Under the pieces are notes generated by a model, which saw nothing but the letters and a program-made list of their open reading frames with translations, made no database searches and was not told the origin of the DNA. Of a DNA stretch of 7,989 nt, positions 1 through 5,999 are shown one piece after another. A program made the translations under genes and the position numbers. The first letter of the stretch is position 1. Every line of letters begins with the position of its first letter. Origin of the DNA: Pseudomonadota bacterium (lineage in GTDB: Bacteria; Pseudomonadota; Alphaproteobacteria; Acetobacterales; Acetobacteraceae); assembly GCA_021807975.1 (NCBI GenBank), contig JAKBCJ010000205.1, positions 1 through 7,989 on the forward strand. Reading direction: 5' to 3'.

Positions 1-189
1 AATGCAGGACGCGCAGGACGCCTGATGGCCGCCGACCTTCAGCCCATCCCGGTTGGGGCGGATATGGTTGGCGTTGTGGATCATCCACGCCGACAGCCAC
101 AGCAGCTTGCGCTCAAGCTGCTTCAGCATATGCACCCGGCGCGATTCAGGCGGCATCAGCGTGGTCATCGCTGCGATCGGTGCGTTCAT
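1..189 (-). CDS. Transketolase / pyruvate dehydrogenase E1-like protein, N-terminal part (runs off the left edge)
   Basis: The first 63 codons of a minus-strand gene are present and the rest lies beyond base 1. The protein starts MNAPIAAMTTLMPPESRRVH and continues with a helix holding LERKLLWLSAW at about residues 25-35, then IHNANHIRPNRDGLKVGGHQ at about 37-56. That last stretch is typical of the N-terminus of thiamine-diphosphate enzymes of the transketolase/E1 class, where it helps shape the cofactor and substrate site. The ATG at 187-189 is preceded by a GGAGG (197-201) at normal spacing, which fixes the start. The substrate cannot be decided from this fragment: transketolase and an alpha-keto-acid dehydrogenase E1 are both possible. 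The gene lies at the left border of the accessory block, and its leader is duplicated at the right border. Family assignment is from recognised motifs; the precise enzyme is uncertain. Confidence 0.7.
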   Translation of the reverse strand, partial: MNAPIAAMTTLMPPESRRVHMLKQLERKLLWLSAWMIHNANHIRPNRDGLKVGGHQASCASCI

Positions 190-261
190 TGGGGATCCTC
201 CCGGCGGTGTCGGCCAATCGGGTTTCTGCCATCGTTCGCGCCGGAAGTCACCGGGTTGAGT
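174..261. repeat. Left copy of an imperfect direct repeat (leader of the transketolase-like gene)
   Basis: Bases 199-261 match 5901-5963 at 57 of 63 positions. Bases 174-187 match 5887-5900 at 13 of 14. In this copy the two blocks are separated by 11 bp (188-198) that include most of the start codon and part of the ribosome-binding region; those bases are missing in the other copy. The similarity stops abruptly after base 261. This is the intact copy, since it still serves a coding sequence. Together the copies bracket the accessory genes. Confidence 0.85.
197..201 (-). promoter_or_regulatory. Shine-Dalgarno site of the transketolase-like gene
   Basis: On the minus strand GGAGG lies 7 bases before the ATG at 189. 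The preceding bases on that strand (201-206) can pair with 239-244 to form a 6-bp GC stem whose edge touches the Shine-Dalgarno site. The second copy of the leader has lost this pairing, so a regulatory role is not supported by conservation. Confidence 0.6.
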
Positions 262-621
262 TGCTGGTGTGCGGAGGCGGCGGCAAGAGGTTTTCGGGAG
301 GCGGTGGGCGGCTTGGAGCCTGGACACCCACACATGCGAACCTCACTTAGCGTTTCATAATGACCCTGCTAGATGAACCCTGCGTCGCTGCTACCGCTGT
401 CATGCCGGTAACTGGTCACGACACAATGGTAATTGGCTACGCACACCGGACAGAGCCTTTTCGACCCTGGCGCAAGGTCCCCAAAAGATGACGTTGCACC
501 GAAATTCGTTGATACATTTCTCGAGACCACTCTCATCGAAATGACCATTACTTTATCAGTACGTCATATTGACAAGAATTCAGACGCGTCACGCCACACC
601 GAACACTACTTATCCGACGCC
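262..621. other. Intergenic region with no convincing gene; short GGTAA direct repeat
   Basis: No reading frame here has plausible composition or a ribosome-binding site. The stretch is mixed in base content: GC-rich up to about 320, then AT-richer towards 600, matching the gene that follows. It holds two related 13-mers 21 bp apart, GGTAACTGGTCAC (407-419) and GGTAATTGGCTAC (428-440), identical at 10 of 13 positions. Spaced repeats of this type are seen at the ends of some IS21-family insertion sequences, so this may be a terminal remnant, but no transposase fragment is visible. An imperfect inverted repeat (CATTTC near 517, GAAATG near 538) lies downstream of the minus-strand gene ending at 622 and has no T-run. 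Confidence 0.5.
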
Positions 622-1050
622 CTACCGATATCGCATTTCCCATTTAGGAAAAGCGATCTCTTCTAGCGCCGTGACCCGAGACGTAGCGATGCAAGCAGCA
701 CTTAGAGCACCTTCAACCCAGGATTTTTCTTTCTCTATCGTAAATATCCAGAATCCAAAAGTCCATTTTGGATCTGCGTCAATGTCCCGGATGACCCGAT
801 GGCGGATCAACTGTTCGCGAATTTTTGGAATATAATCTTTTTCGAATTCCGATATTTTGCCCTTTAGACCGTAGGGGGCCTTCGTCACCTCGACCATCCA
901 AACTTCATTGTCCGGGAAATTGACTGCCAGGAAGTCAGGTTCAGCCCTCCATTTCTCCGGCCCCTCGACAATATATTGCGGATTCAAGAAACAACCTCTG
1001 TCAATCGCCAGGTAGGTCTCAACGAGCTGTTCCCAAACACCTTCAGCCAT
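622..1050 (-). CDS. Small hypothetical protein, possible PD-(D/E)XK-like nuclease motif
   Basis: A 142-residue protein that I do not recognise. The ATG at 1050 follows an AGGGAG Shine-Dalgarno site (1060-1065) at good spacing. Around residues 38-57 the sequence has a PD, then a beta-strand-like run ending in WMVEVTK. The order PD ... E-x-T-K resembles the core of restriction-endonuclease-like folds, but the match is short and Lys sits one residue later than in the textbook E-x-K, so the nuclease idea is tentative. A charged stretch (KISEFEKDYIPKIREQ, about 64-79) follows, which would suit the helix after such a core. There is no signal peptide or membrane segment. The gene is visibly AT-richer than its neighbours (for example 781-840 is 26/60 G+C), which suggests separate acquisition. 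It lies 47 bp downstream of the WYL regulator on the same strand and may be co-transcribed. Confidence 0.65.
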   Translation of the reverse strand: MAEGVWEQLVETYLAIDRGCFLNPQYIVEGPEKWRAEPDFLAVNFPDNEVWMVEVTKAPYGLKGKISEFEKDYIPKIREQLIRHRVIRDIDADPKWTFGFWIFTIEKEKSWVEGALSAACIATSRVTALEEIAFPKWEMRYR

Positions 1051-1097
1051 ATCCGTAATCTCCCTGCTACCAGATGCAATCTATAAGCTTGATATTA

Positions 1098-2093
1098 TTA
1101 CCTATGTCCGTTATTATTACGACACGCCAGTGCTGTCGTCAACATCTCCAACTTAGCCCGCAACGCCTCCGGCTCCACCACCGTGACCGCAGTTCCCCAA
1201 GTGAACAGGTGCCAACACATCTCCAGCAACCCACCGGCCCGGAAGCGCACGGTAACAGCGCCATCCATTTCTCTCTCGATGGTCTGTGAGGGATGAAACA
1301 ACCAAGCAGCCGCGTCCTCCGCAGCCTCCGGGCAAAACCGCAGCACCACATTGACCGGGTCTTCCTGGAACACCCCAAACGACTGCGCCGCGTAGGCCTC
1401 CAGCGAGAAGTCTTCCCGCCGCTGAAACCCACGGTCGATCAGATCGGCGGACAGGATGCGGTCCAACCGCCAAAGCCTCATTTCGGGCAGATCGTCCACA
1501 TGCGCGACCAGCCATCCGCTTCCGCCGTAAAGAATTCCATAGGGACAAAGGACGCGGGTTGCAGGCTCCTCCGCGTCGCGCCGGTCGTACCGGACCACAA
1601 CGGGCTGCATGCCAAGGATCCCACGCCGCAGGGTGGGCAGCACGCCCTTCGCGATGGTTGGTCTAGGCCCGGGCCGCATCGCGACGCCCTCGGCTTCCAT
1701 CAGCGCGGCGATGTCAGGCTCCGAACGGCGAAGCGCGTCCGGCCGCATGACCGCCCGTAGCGTGGTCGATGCCTCGCGCAGCAGGGCGGCTCGGTCATCC
1801 TCCCCGCGCGTCTCGCATTCGCGTGCCGAGGTTTCGATCGCCGCGACAGCCTCCGCTCGGACGGCAATAACGCCCACCAATGCGCTGCCAGGCAGATGCC
1901 AGCGGCGCATCCGCTGATCGTCTTCCTTGAACTCCATTTGTGGGAACATCGAAGCCAGGGTATCGCGCAGCCGTTCGGCAGTCCGGCGGCCAACGCCGAG
2001 ACTTTCCGCCATTTCATCGAGCGTCAGGCCGGTTCGGGTGCCAGCTAATGTGCGCGCCAAGCGTAACAGCCGTTCGGACGATTCATATCTCAT
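1098..2093 (-). CDS. WYL-domain transcriptional regulator with N-terminal helix-turn-helix
   Basis: A 331-residue regulator of the YafY/WYL class. Residues 6-60 form a winged helix-turn-helix (RLLRLARTL ... TLDEMAESLGVGRRTAERLRD). Residues about 150-225 form the WYL domain, with the signature around PYGILYGGSGWLVAHVD (184-200; W194 is the signature Trp and Leu-Val replaces Tyr-Leu) followed by MRLWRLDRI. Residues about 245-320 match the C-terminal WCX extension. WYL domains bind nucleotide or nucleic-acid ligands, and regulators of this class often control phage-defence loci (for example CapW and BrxR). The ATG at 2093 is the first possible start because an in-frame TGA lies four codons upstream; its Shine-Dalgarno site is weak. 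It follows the resolvase-like gene by 42 bp on the same strand and lies opposite the nuclease operon, so it is a natural candidate to control both units. The domain call is firm; the target genes are inferred. Confidence 0.88.
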   Translation of the reverse strand: MRYESSERLLRLARTLAGTRTGLTLDEMAESLGVGRRTAERLRDTLASMFPQMEFKEDDQRMRRWHLPGSALVGVIAVRAEAVAAIETSARECETRGEDDRAALLREASTTLRAVMRPDALRRSEPDIAALMEAEGVAMRPGPRPTIAKGVLPTLRRGILGMQPVVVRYDRRDAEEPATRVLCPYGILYGGSGWLVAHVDDLPEMRLWRLDRILSADLIDRGFQRREDFSLEAYAAQSFGVFQEDPVNVVLRFCPEAAEDAAAWLFHPSQTIEREMDGAVTVRFRAGGLLEMCWHLFTWGTAVTVVEPEALRAKLEMLTTALACRNNNGHR

Positions 2094-2100
2094 GATGCAA

Positions 2101-2115
2101 ACTCATGCTGACTCA
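2101..2115 (-). promoter_or_regulatory. TGAGT direct repeat upstream of the WYL regulator
   Basis: On the minus strand two TGAGT words lie 10 bp apart (start to start) in a locally AT-rich gap just before the ATG at 2093. Their position would suit an operator for autoregulation, or they may be chance. There is no independent support. Confidence 0.2.
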
Positions 2116-2135
2116 AATAATGAATAAACCCAGTG

Positions 2136-2900
2136 TTAGTCGGTGCTGCACCGAACGCCAGCCGCCCTCTCTTCGGTAAACGCCACCCATCGGTTTTCGC
2201 TGTCCATTCCCCCTTCGCAAGCCGACATTGTCTGGCGCAATCCGGCCGCGGTCGTGAATGTAACCCGATATCGGTAGTGCGAATCGACTCTGGCCAGGCC
2301 GAGCACGTCGATCAGCACGCAGCGGCCTGGCTGTACGACATCCCAGTGGCCGACGTTAATACCACTCCCGGGCGGCTCCCCATCGCGACAAGGGTTGTCG
2401 AAAGGTTCGGTCGAGTCCGCCGAATCGGTCACCACGACGACCTCGGTTATTGGCCCGGTTCCAGCATTACAAAGATAGAAACGAGTATCAGGCTCATTCC
2501 AACGAAAGTCGGCATAGAGACTGAGCGCGGCAGGCGCCCCCGGCAACGCGATCTCGACAAGGCCCGGATCGAGAACCGCGCTCAATGTCCAACAAAAAGG
2601 ACGATAATCCCCCCGGAGCCTCGGCTCCGTGAACGCCTCACCGGACCCAATCCCGGCACACGAAGGGATAATAAAGGCCACGTCCAGCAAGCCGGGGGTT
2701 GTGTGAGCCGCCGCGGCACGTATCGCGGCACGGAAAGCCGGACGCCCCTTCACCTCGCCTTCACGTTCAGTGAACTCCCTAATCAACCTGAATTCGTAGT
2801 TCTCGAACAGCTCACGAACTGCCTCTTTCTGCGCCAGCAAAGCCCGTGCCGACGCCTCCGCCTCGCTTGGGCGCGTCCGGTAATAAACGACCGCCTTCAT
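2136..2900 (-). CDS. Resolvase-like protein lacking the catalytic serine, with a beta-rich C-terminal domain
   Basis: A 254-residue protein. The first 65 residues resemble the N-terminal domain of serine recombinases: a strand MKAVVYYRTR, a long helix (AEASARALLAQKEAVRELFE, about 14-33), a strand ending in REFTERE, then KGRPAFRAAIRAA, matching the usual (D/G)RP helix. In active enzymes the first strand ends Y-x-R-V-S with the nucleophilic Ser; here the equivalent reads Y-Y-R-T-R, so Ser is replaced by Arg. The usual downstream D-R-x-x-R motif is not seen either. Residues about 120-245 are rich in short strands and resemble an immunoglobulin-like sandwich (FYLCNAGTGPITEVVVVTDS; HYRYRVTFTTAAG). 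No DNA-binding domain is obvious. It is therefore probably not a working recombinase. The ATG at 2900 follows AGAGG with 8 bases between and starts the recombinase-type strand directly; an in-frame ATG at 2924 is possible. It heads the minus-strand unit before the WYL gene. Confidence 0.7.
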   Translation of the reverse strand: MKAVVYYRTRPSEAEASARALLAQKEAVRELFENYEFRLIREFTEREGEVKGRPAFRAAIRAAAAHTTPGLLDVAFIIPSCAGIGSGEAFTEPRLRGDYRPFCWTLSAVLDPGLVEIALPGAPAALSLYADFRWNEPDTRFYLCNAGTGPITEVVVVTDSADSTEPFDNPCRDGEPPGSGINVGHWDVVQPGRCVLIDVLGLARVDSHYRYRVTFTTAAGLRQTMSACEGGMDSENRWVAFTEERAAGVRCSTD

Positions 2901-3009
2901 CCCCTTATCCTCTTTCGACGACATGCCCACCGTCCAATCCCTGCGTCCGAAACAACTAATAGCAGACAGATGCGACGGAACAGGACGCACCCAAACCATC
3001 GACCGAAAT

Positions 3010-3039
3010 GTTCCATTGCGGAACCCACCGCGCGGAACC
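3010..3039 (+). promoter_or_regulatory. Possible operator: small palindrome plus GCGGAACC direct repeat
   Basis: GTTCC-attgc-GGAAC at 3010-3024 is a perfect 5-bp inverted repeat with a 5-bp centre. GCGGAACC occurs at 3018-3025 and again at 3032-3039, 14 bp apart, on the same face only approximately. The element ends about 18 bp before the nuclease Shine-Dalgarno site, a position suited to repression. Binding by the WYL regulator is an inference. Confidence 0.35.
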
Positions 3040-3056
3040 ACCATGGATAGACCCGC

Positions 3057-3060
3057 GGAG
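3057..3060 (+). promoter_or_regulatory. Shine-Dalgarno site that selects the GTG start of the nuclease gene
   Basis: GGAG lies 8 bases before the GTG at 3069. A nearby ATG at 3043 is out of frame, so this site supports the GTG start. Confidence 0.6.
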
Positions 3061-3068
3061 AAACTACA

Positions 3069-4601
3069 GTGGCCAGCCGACACCTTACCAAGTCCCGCTA
3101 CATGGCTGGCCTGCAATGCCTGCGCCGCCTCTGGCTGCAGGTTCACGAGCCGCATGACTACGAGGCCCCCGTACCCGGCTCCCCGCTAGATATCGGTCAG
3201 GAGATCGGCCAAAAGGCCCATCTTCTGTTCCCGGGCGGCATATTGATCGACGAAGAGCCCTGGCAACATGCCCAAGCGGTCGAAAAGACGGCGGTCATGA
3301 TGCTGGACCCTGCAGTTCCCGCGATCTTCGAGGCCGCGTTTGTGCACGACAACGTTCGCGTGCGCGTCGATGTGCTGGAACGTCGTGCCGATGGATGGGG
3401 CCTGCTGGAGGTCAAAAGCAGTAGCCGGGTCAAGGATCATTACCTCGACGATATTGCATTGCAGGCTCATGTGCTGACGGGCGCAGGCGTCCCGCTCTCC
3501 AAGATTGAGTTGCTCCATATCGATACCAGCTACATTCGCGGGCCGGGGGAGATTGAATGGCCGGCTTTTTTCGCCAGAGTGGACGTAGCGGGGAAAGTGG
3601 CGGCAAGACAGGCCAGCCTGCCAAACCAGTTGCCCAGCCTGCACGCATGCCTGGAACAAGAAACGGCGCCGCAAGTCGAACCGGGGGGCCATTGCAGCAA
3701 TCCGTACGAGTGCGAGTTCTGGGACCGCTGCACCGCTGACAAACCCGACGACTGGATTGCTTACCTGCCATATCTGACGCCATCGCGGGCTGGCGCGCTC
3801 GATGCACTCGGTGTCACGGCGATTTCCGAAATCCCCCAGGATTTTCCTTTGAGCTGGAAACAGGAAGTCATTCGGGACTCAATCGTCAGCGGCCAACCTT
3901 ATGTAGCACCCAGGTTGCCGGCATTGCTTAGCGGTTTCGGACCGCCTGCCTGTTATCTGGATTTCGAGGCAATGATGCCGCCTATCCCGCTCTATGCCGG
4001 GACAAGGCCTTATCAGACCTTGCCATTCCAATGGTCGTTGCACATCGTGGCCGCGGACGGGGCGTTGACACACAAGGACTTTCTAGCCCCCGTAGATGGC
4101 GACCCGAGGCGACTATTTGCCGAAACGCTGATTGCGGCGCTAACCGGACCAAATACTCCGATTGTCGTTTATTCATCGTACGAACAAACGCGCTTGAAGG
4201 AGCTCGCCGGTCAGTTCCCCGACCTCGGGCCAGCCCTGACCGCTATCATCGACCGGCTTGTCGATCTGCTACCGGTTGTGCGCGGCGCCGTCTATTTTCC
4301 GGCGTTCGGATTCAGCAATTCCATCAAGTCGGTGGCGCCGGCGTTGCGCCCTGGTTTTGGGTATGACGATCTTGCCGACGTCGCCGATGGCATGTCAGCC
4401 GCGGGAATTTTTCTAGGCCTTGCCTCGGGTAAGACCGCCGATCCGCATGAGGTTCGACGGCTTAGAACGGCGCTGGTGGCGTACTGCACCCGCGATACGA
4501 TGGCGATGGTCGAAGTGCATCGTGCGCTGATCTCGTTGTCCGGCGATATCGTAGCCGACACAAGCACCAGCACGTCCGCTTCTGACGTTCTGGTAAAGTA
4601 G
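3069..4601 (+). CDS. DUF2779-family protein: Cas4/RecB-like nuclease fused to a DEDD exonuclease-like domain
   Basis: A 510-residue protein with a GTG start. The N-terminal half (about 1-225) looks like a Cas4/RecB-type PD-(D/E)XK nuclease: C17 in LQCLRRLWL, D101 and the E-x-K at E114/K116 in LLEVKSSSR, and a Q-motif glutamine at Q132 in ALQAHVL. Three more cysteines follow as C209-x5-C215-x5-C221. C17 plus this trio is the pattern of an iron-sulfur cluster clasp as in Cas4 and AddB, though spacing differs from the usual C-x2-C-x5-C. The C-terminal half carries the DUF2779 region: Y-L-D298-F-E300, VVYSSYE at about 366-372, SNSIKSVAPAL at 416-426 and YCTRD ending at D476, which fits a DEDDy-type RNase H fold. 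The tail (about 491-510) is Ser/Thr-rich and probably disordered. It heads a three-gene plus-strand unit, with 25 bp to the next gene. Substrate unknown; likely DNA processing or defence. Confidence 0.85.
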   Translation: MASRHLTKSRYMAGLQCLRRLWLQVHEPHDYEAPVPGSPLDIGQEIGQKAHLLFPGGILIDEEPWQHAQAVEKTAVMMLDPAVPAIFEAAFVHDNVRVRVDVLERRADGWGLLEVKSSSRVKDHYLDDIALQAHVLTGAGVPLSKIELLHIDTSYIRGPGEIEWPAFFARVDVAGKVAARQASLPNQLPSLHACLEQETAPQVEPGGHCSNPYECEFWDRCTADKPDDWIAYLPYLTPSRAGALDALGVTAISEIPQDFPLSWKQEVIRDSIVSGQPYVAPRLPALLSGFGPPACYLDFEAMMPPIPLYAGTRPYQTLPFQWSLHIVAADGALTHKDFLAPVDGDPRRLFAETLIAALTGPNTPIVVYSSYEQTRLKELAGQFPDLGPALTAIIDRLVDLLPVVRGAVYFPAFGFSNSIKSVAPALRPGFGYDDLADVADGMSAAGIFLGLASGKTADPHEVRRLRTALVAYCTRDTMAMVEVHRALISLSGDIVADTSTSTSASDVLVK

Positions 4602-4626
4602 AGCATGGTTGAGAAGGAGCCGTTAA

Positions 4627-5103
4627 ATGGCGCGAGACATCCAAGGACACGATCCGGGTCCACCACACGGGCGCCTCGAACACTTTGAGGGGACGCCGGA
4701 GGACGCCGAGCCCGCGGTTGGAATTTTCTGGTTTGCCGTTAATGCCGCGGGCATCCGCGGTATGCTCGCGCAAATCTGCCGGCTGGCCGACGCTGAACCC
4801 TATGGCGACTGTTTGACTTTTCCGGACGGACATTACGAGGTCTGGACCCGTTGGCGACGAATAGGCCCACCCGACAACGCGCTTACGAAAACCGTTGAAG
4901 AAACAGAATATGATGAATGGCCGCGAGGACGAATCGTGTTCGATCGAGCCCTTGATAGGTTTATCGTCTATGCTGACCGGCGTATAACATCACTGGGTCT
5001 GACCGGACGGATCGTTGAACATTTCCGGCTTCCCACGGATCGGGTGATAATTCGGCACGATCAGCACTACAGCAGCCCACGATCGATCAGAGCCAGCACG
5101 TGA
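4627..5103 (+). CDS. Conserved protein of unknown function in the nuclease operon
   Basis: A 158-residue cytoplasmic protein with no signal peptide or membrane segment. The ATG at 4627 follows GAAGGAG (4613-4619) at 7 bases, a strong Shine-Dalgarno site. The N-terminal third has a hydrophobic helix (VGIFWFAVNAAGIRGMLAQI, 31-50). The C-terminal half carries EYDEWPRGRIVFD, then RFIVYADRRI, then a LPTDRV ... DQHY ending. This arrangement (PRGR, YAD, LP, D-x-HY) resembles small proteins of unknown function scattered in proteobacteria; I know of no assigned role for them. The stop overlaps the start of the exonuclease gene, so the two are probably translationally coupled and act together. A regulator, inhibitor or antitoxin-like partner of the nucleases is possible but speculative. 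Confidence 0.75.
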   Translation: MARDIQGHDPGPPHGRLEHFEGTPEDAEPAVGIFWFAVNAAGIRGMLAQICRLADAEPYGDCLTFPDGHYEVWTRWRRIGPPDNALTKTVEETEYDEWPRGRIVFDRALDRFIVYADRRITSLGLTGRIVEHFRLPTDRVIIRHDQHYSSPRSIRAST

Positions 5104-5687
5104 TGCGGAAACGAAGCGCTGCCGACGTGGTTGCCTCTCTCCCGTGGCCGCTCGTGATGATCGACTTTGAGGCGAGTTCACTTGATCCCGCTGGGTATCC
5201 TATTGAGGTCGGCCTGGCCGTCTGGCCCCGCCCGGACGAACCGATCAAAGGCTGGTCGGCACTGATCTGTCCAACAAAGGCGTGGATGCGGGACGGCCAC
5301 TGGAGTTCGGCCTCCGCAAAAGTGCATGGCCTGCAGGGGCGTGACCTTATGGCGAGTGGCTGGCCCGCCGAACATGTAGCCCGGACACTCAACGCGGTCG
5401 TTTGGCCATGCGGAACTGCTTGGTGTGATGGCGGACCATACGACGCTCACTGGGCGCGAATGCTGTTTCGCGCGGCCAATGTCGACCCTACCTTTGTTCT
5501 CGATGACTGGCACCGCCTCGCCATGATGCTCGGCAAGGAGGCACGCGAGCGCGCGCTCTCCCACCACATATCTCGGCCGGCCAAACATCGGGCACGCGCC
5601 GATGCCGAACAATTGCTGCTGGCACTCGCTGACGCGGCAGAGATCGAAGTCGGTCCGGTAGAGGATATAGACGTACCACGAGGTTAA
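5103..5687 (+). CDS. DnaQ/RNase T-like 3'-5' exonuclease (DEDDh)
   Basis: A DEDDh exonuclease of about 194 residues, which would remove nucleotides from 3' ends of DNA or RNA using two metal ions. All five catalytic residues can be placed (counting from the ATG at 5103): D21 and E23 in MIDFEASSLD (ExoI), D114 in GGPYDAHWARMLF (ExoII), and H162 and D167 in KHRARADAEQLLLAL (ExoIII). The HWSSASAKVHGL segment matches the usual W-x-x-x-A-x-x-x-H-G-I of the family. No polymerase or helicase domain is attached. Two starts are possible: ATG at 5103, sharing one base with the upstream stop (TGATG), or GTG at 5100, giving a 4-base overlap and one extra residue. I chose the ATG; both imply coupling with the preceding gene. 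It is the last gene of the plus-strand unit. Substrate is undetermined. Confidence 0.85.
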   Translation: MRKRSAADVVASLPWPLVMIDFEASSLDPAGYPIEVGLAVWPRPDEPIKGWSALICPTKAWMRDGHWSSASAKVHGLQGRDLMASGWPAEHVARTLNAVVWPCGTAWCDGGPYDAHWARMLFRAANVDPTFVLDDWHRLAMMLGKEARERALSHHISRPAKHRARADAEQLLLALADAAEIEVGPVEDIDVPRG

Positions 5688-5704
5688 CCGGCACCGCATT
5701 TATC

Positions 5705-5725
5705 CCTCTCCTGTAGCGTGAGAGG
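5705..5725 (+). terminator. Weak hairpin after the exonuclease gene
   Basis: CCTCTC (5705-5710) pairs with GAGAGG (5720-5725) across a 9-base loop, starting 18 bp after the exonuclease stop. The position fits a terminator, but the stem is short and no T-run follows. Confidence 0.25.
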
Positions 5726-5886
5726 ATTGGGGGCTGCGACCAACTTCCGACGTTCAAAATAGGCATTCGCCAGCCGGTTCCACCAATCGACACGGGGTCT
5801 GCGCAAGTTTGCGACATAGTTATGAACTCCACGCACTGCACATGGCTTCGATACAGCCCGACCGGCAACAATCAGGGAGACTGCCA

Positions 5887-5963
5887 CGATTGGTGCGTTC
5901 TCCCGGCGGTGTCGGCCACTCAGGTTTCTGCCACCGTTCGTGCTGGAAGTCACCGGATTGAGT
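5887..5963. repeat. Right copy of the imperfect direct repeat (start-less leader)
   Basis: Matches 174-187 and 199-261 with an 11-bp deletion between the two blocks. The deletion removes the ATG and part of the ribosome-binding region, so this copy cannot start the transketolase-like gene. Six substitutions lie in the 63-bp block. The stem seen in the left copy (201-206 with 239-244) is broken here without compensation, which argues against a conserved structured RNA and for a decaying duplicate. Confidence 0.85.
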
Positions 5964-5999
5964 CGCCGCGGCGCTGGCATGGCAGCTGCGCGCGCAGTC

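Larger units (their letters stand above)
2901..3068. promoter_or_regulatory. Divergent promoter region between the two accessory units
   Basis: This 168-bp gap separates the start of the resolvase-like gene (2900, minus) from the GTG start of the nuclease gene (3069, plus), so promoters for both units should lie here. I see no strong -35/-10 pair. The region holds the palindrome and repeat annotated at 3010-3039. Confidence 0.5.

Noticed and set aside
25..360. Plus-strand open frame of 111 codons at the left edge
   Set aside because: It is antisense to the transketolase-like N-terminus and its leader, is Arg/His-rich, and has no ribosome-binding site.
2133..3050. Plus-strand open frame of 305 codons
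   Set aside because: It lies opposite the resolvase-like gene, which has a proper start, ribosome-binding site and recognisable motifs; the plus-strand product is rich in Arg, Pro and His as expected of a shadow frame.
2901..3155. N-terminal extension of the resolvase-like protein up to 3155
   Set aside because: The extension overlaps the start of the divergent nuclease gene and lacks recombinase-like sequence; the ATG at 2900 has a Shine-Dalgarno site and begins at the expected strand.
174..5963. The leader repeat as a riboswitch or other conserved structured RNA
   Set aside because: The one stem that forms in the left copy (201-206 with 239-244) is disrupted in the right copy by uncompensated changes.
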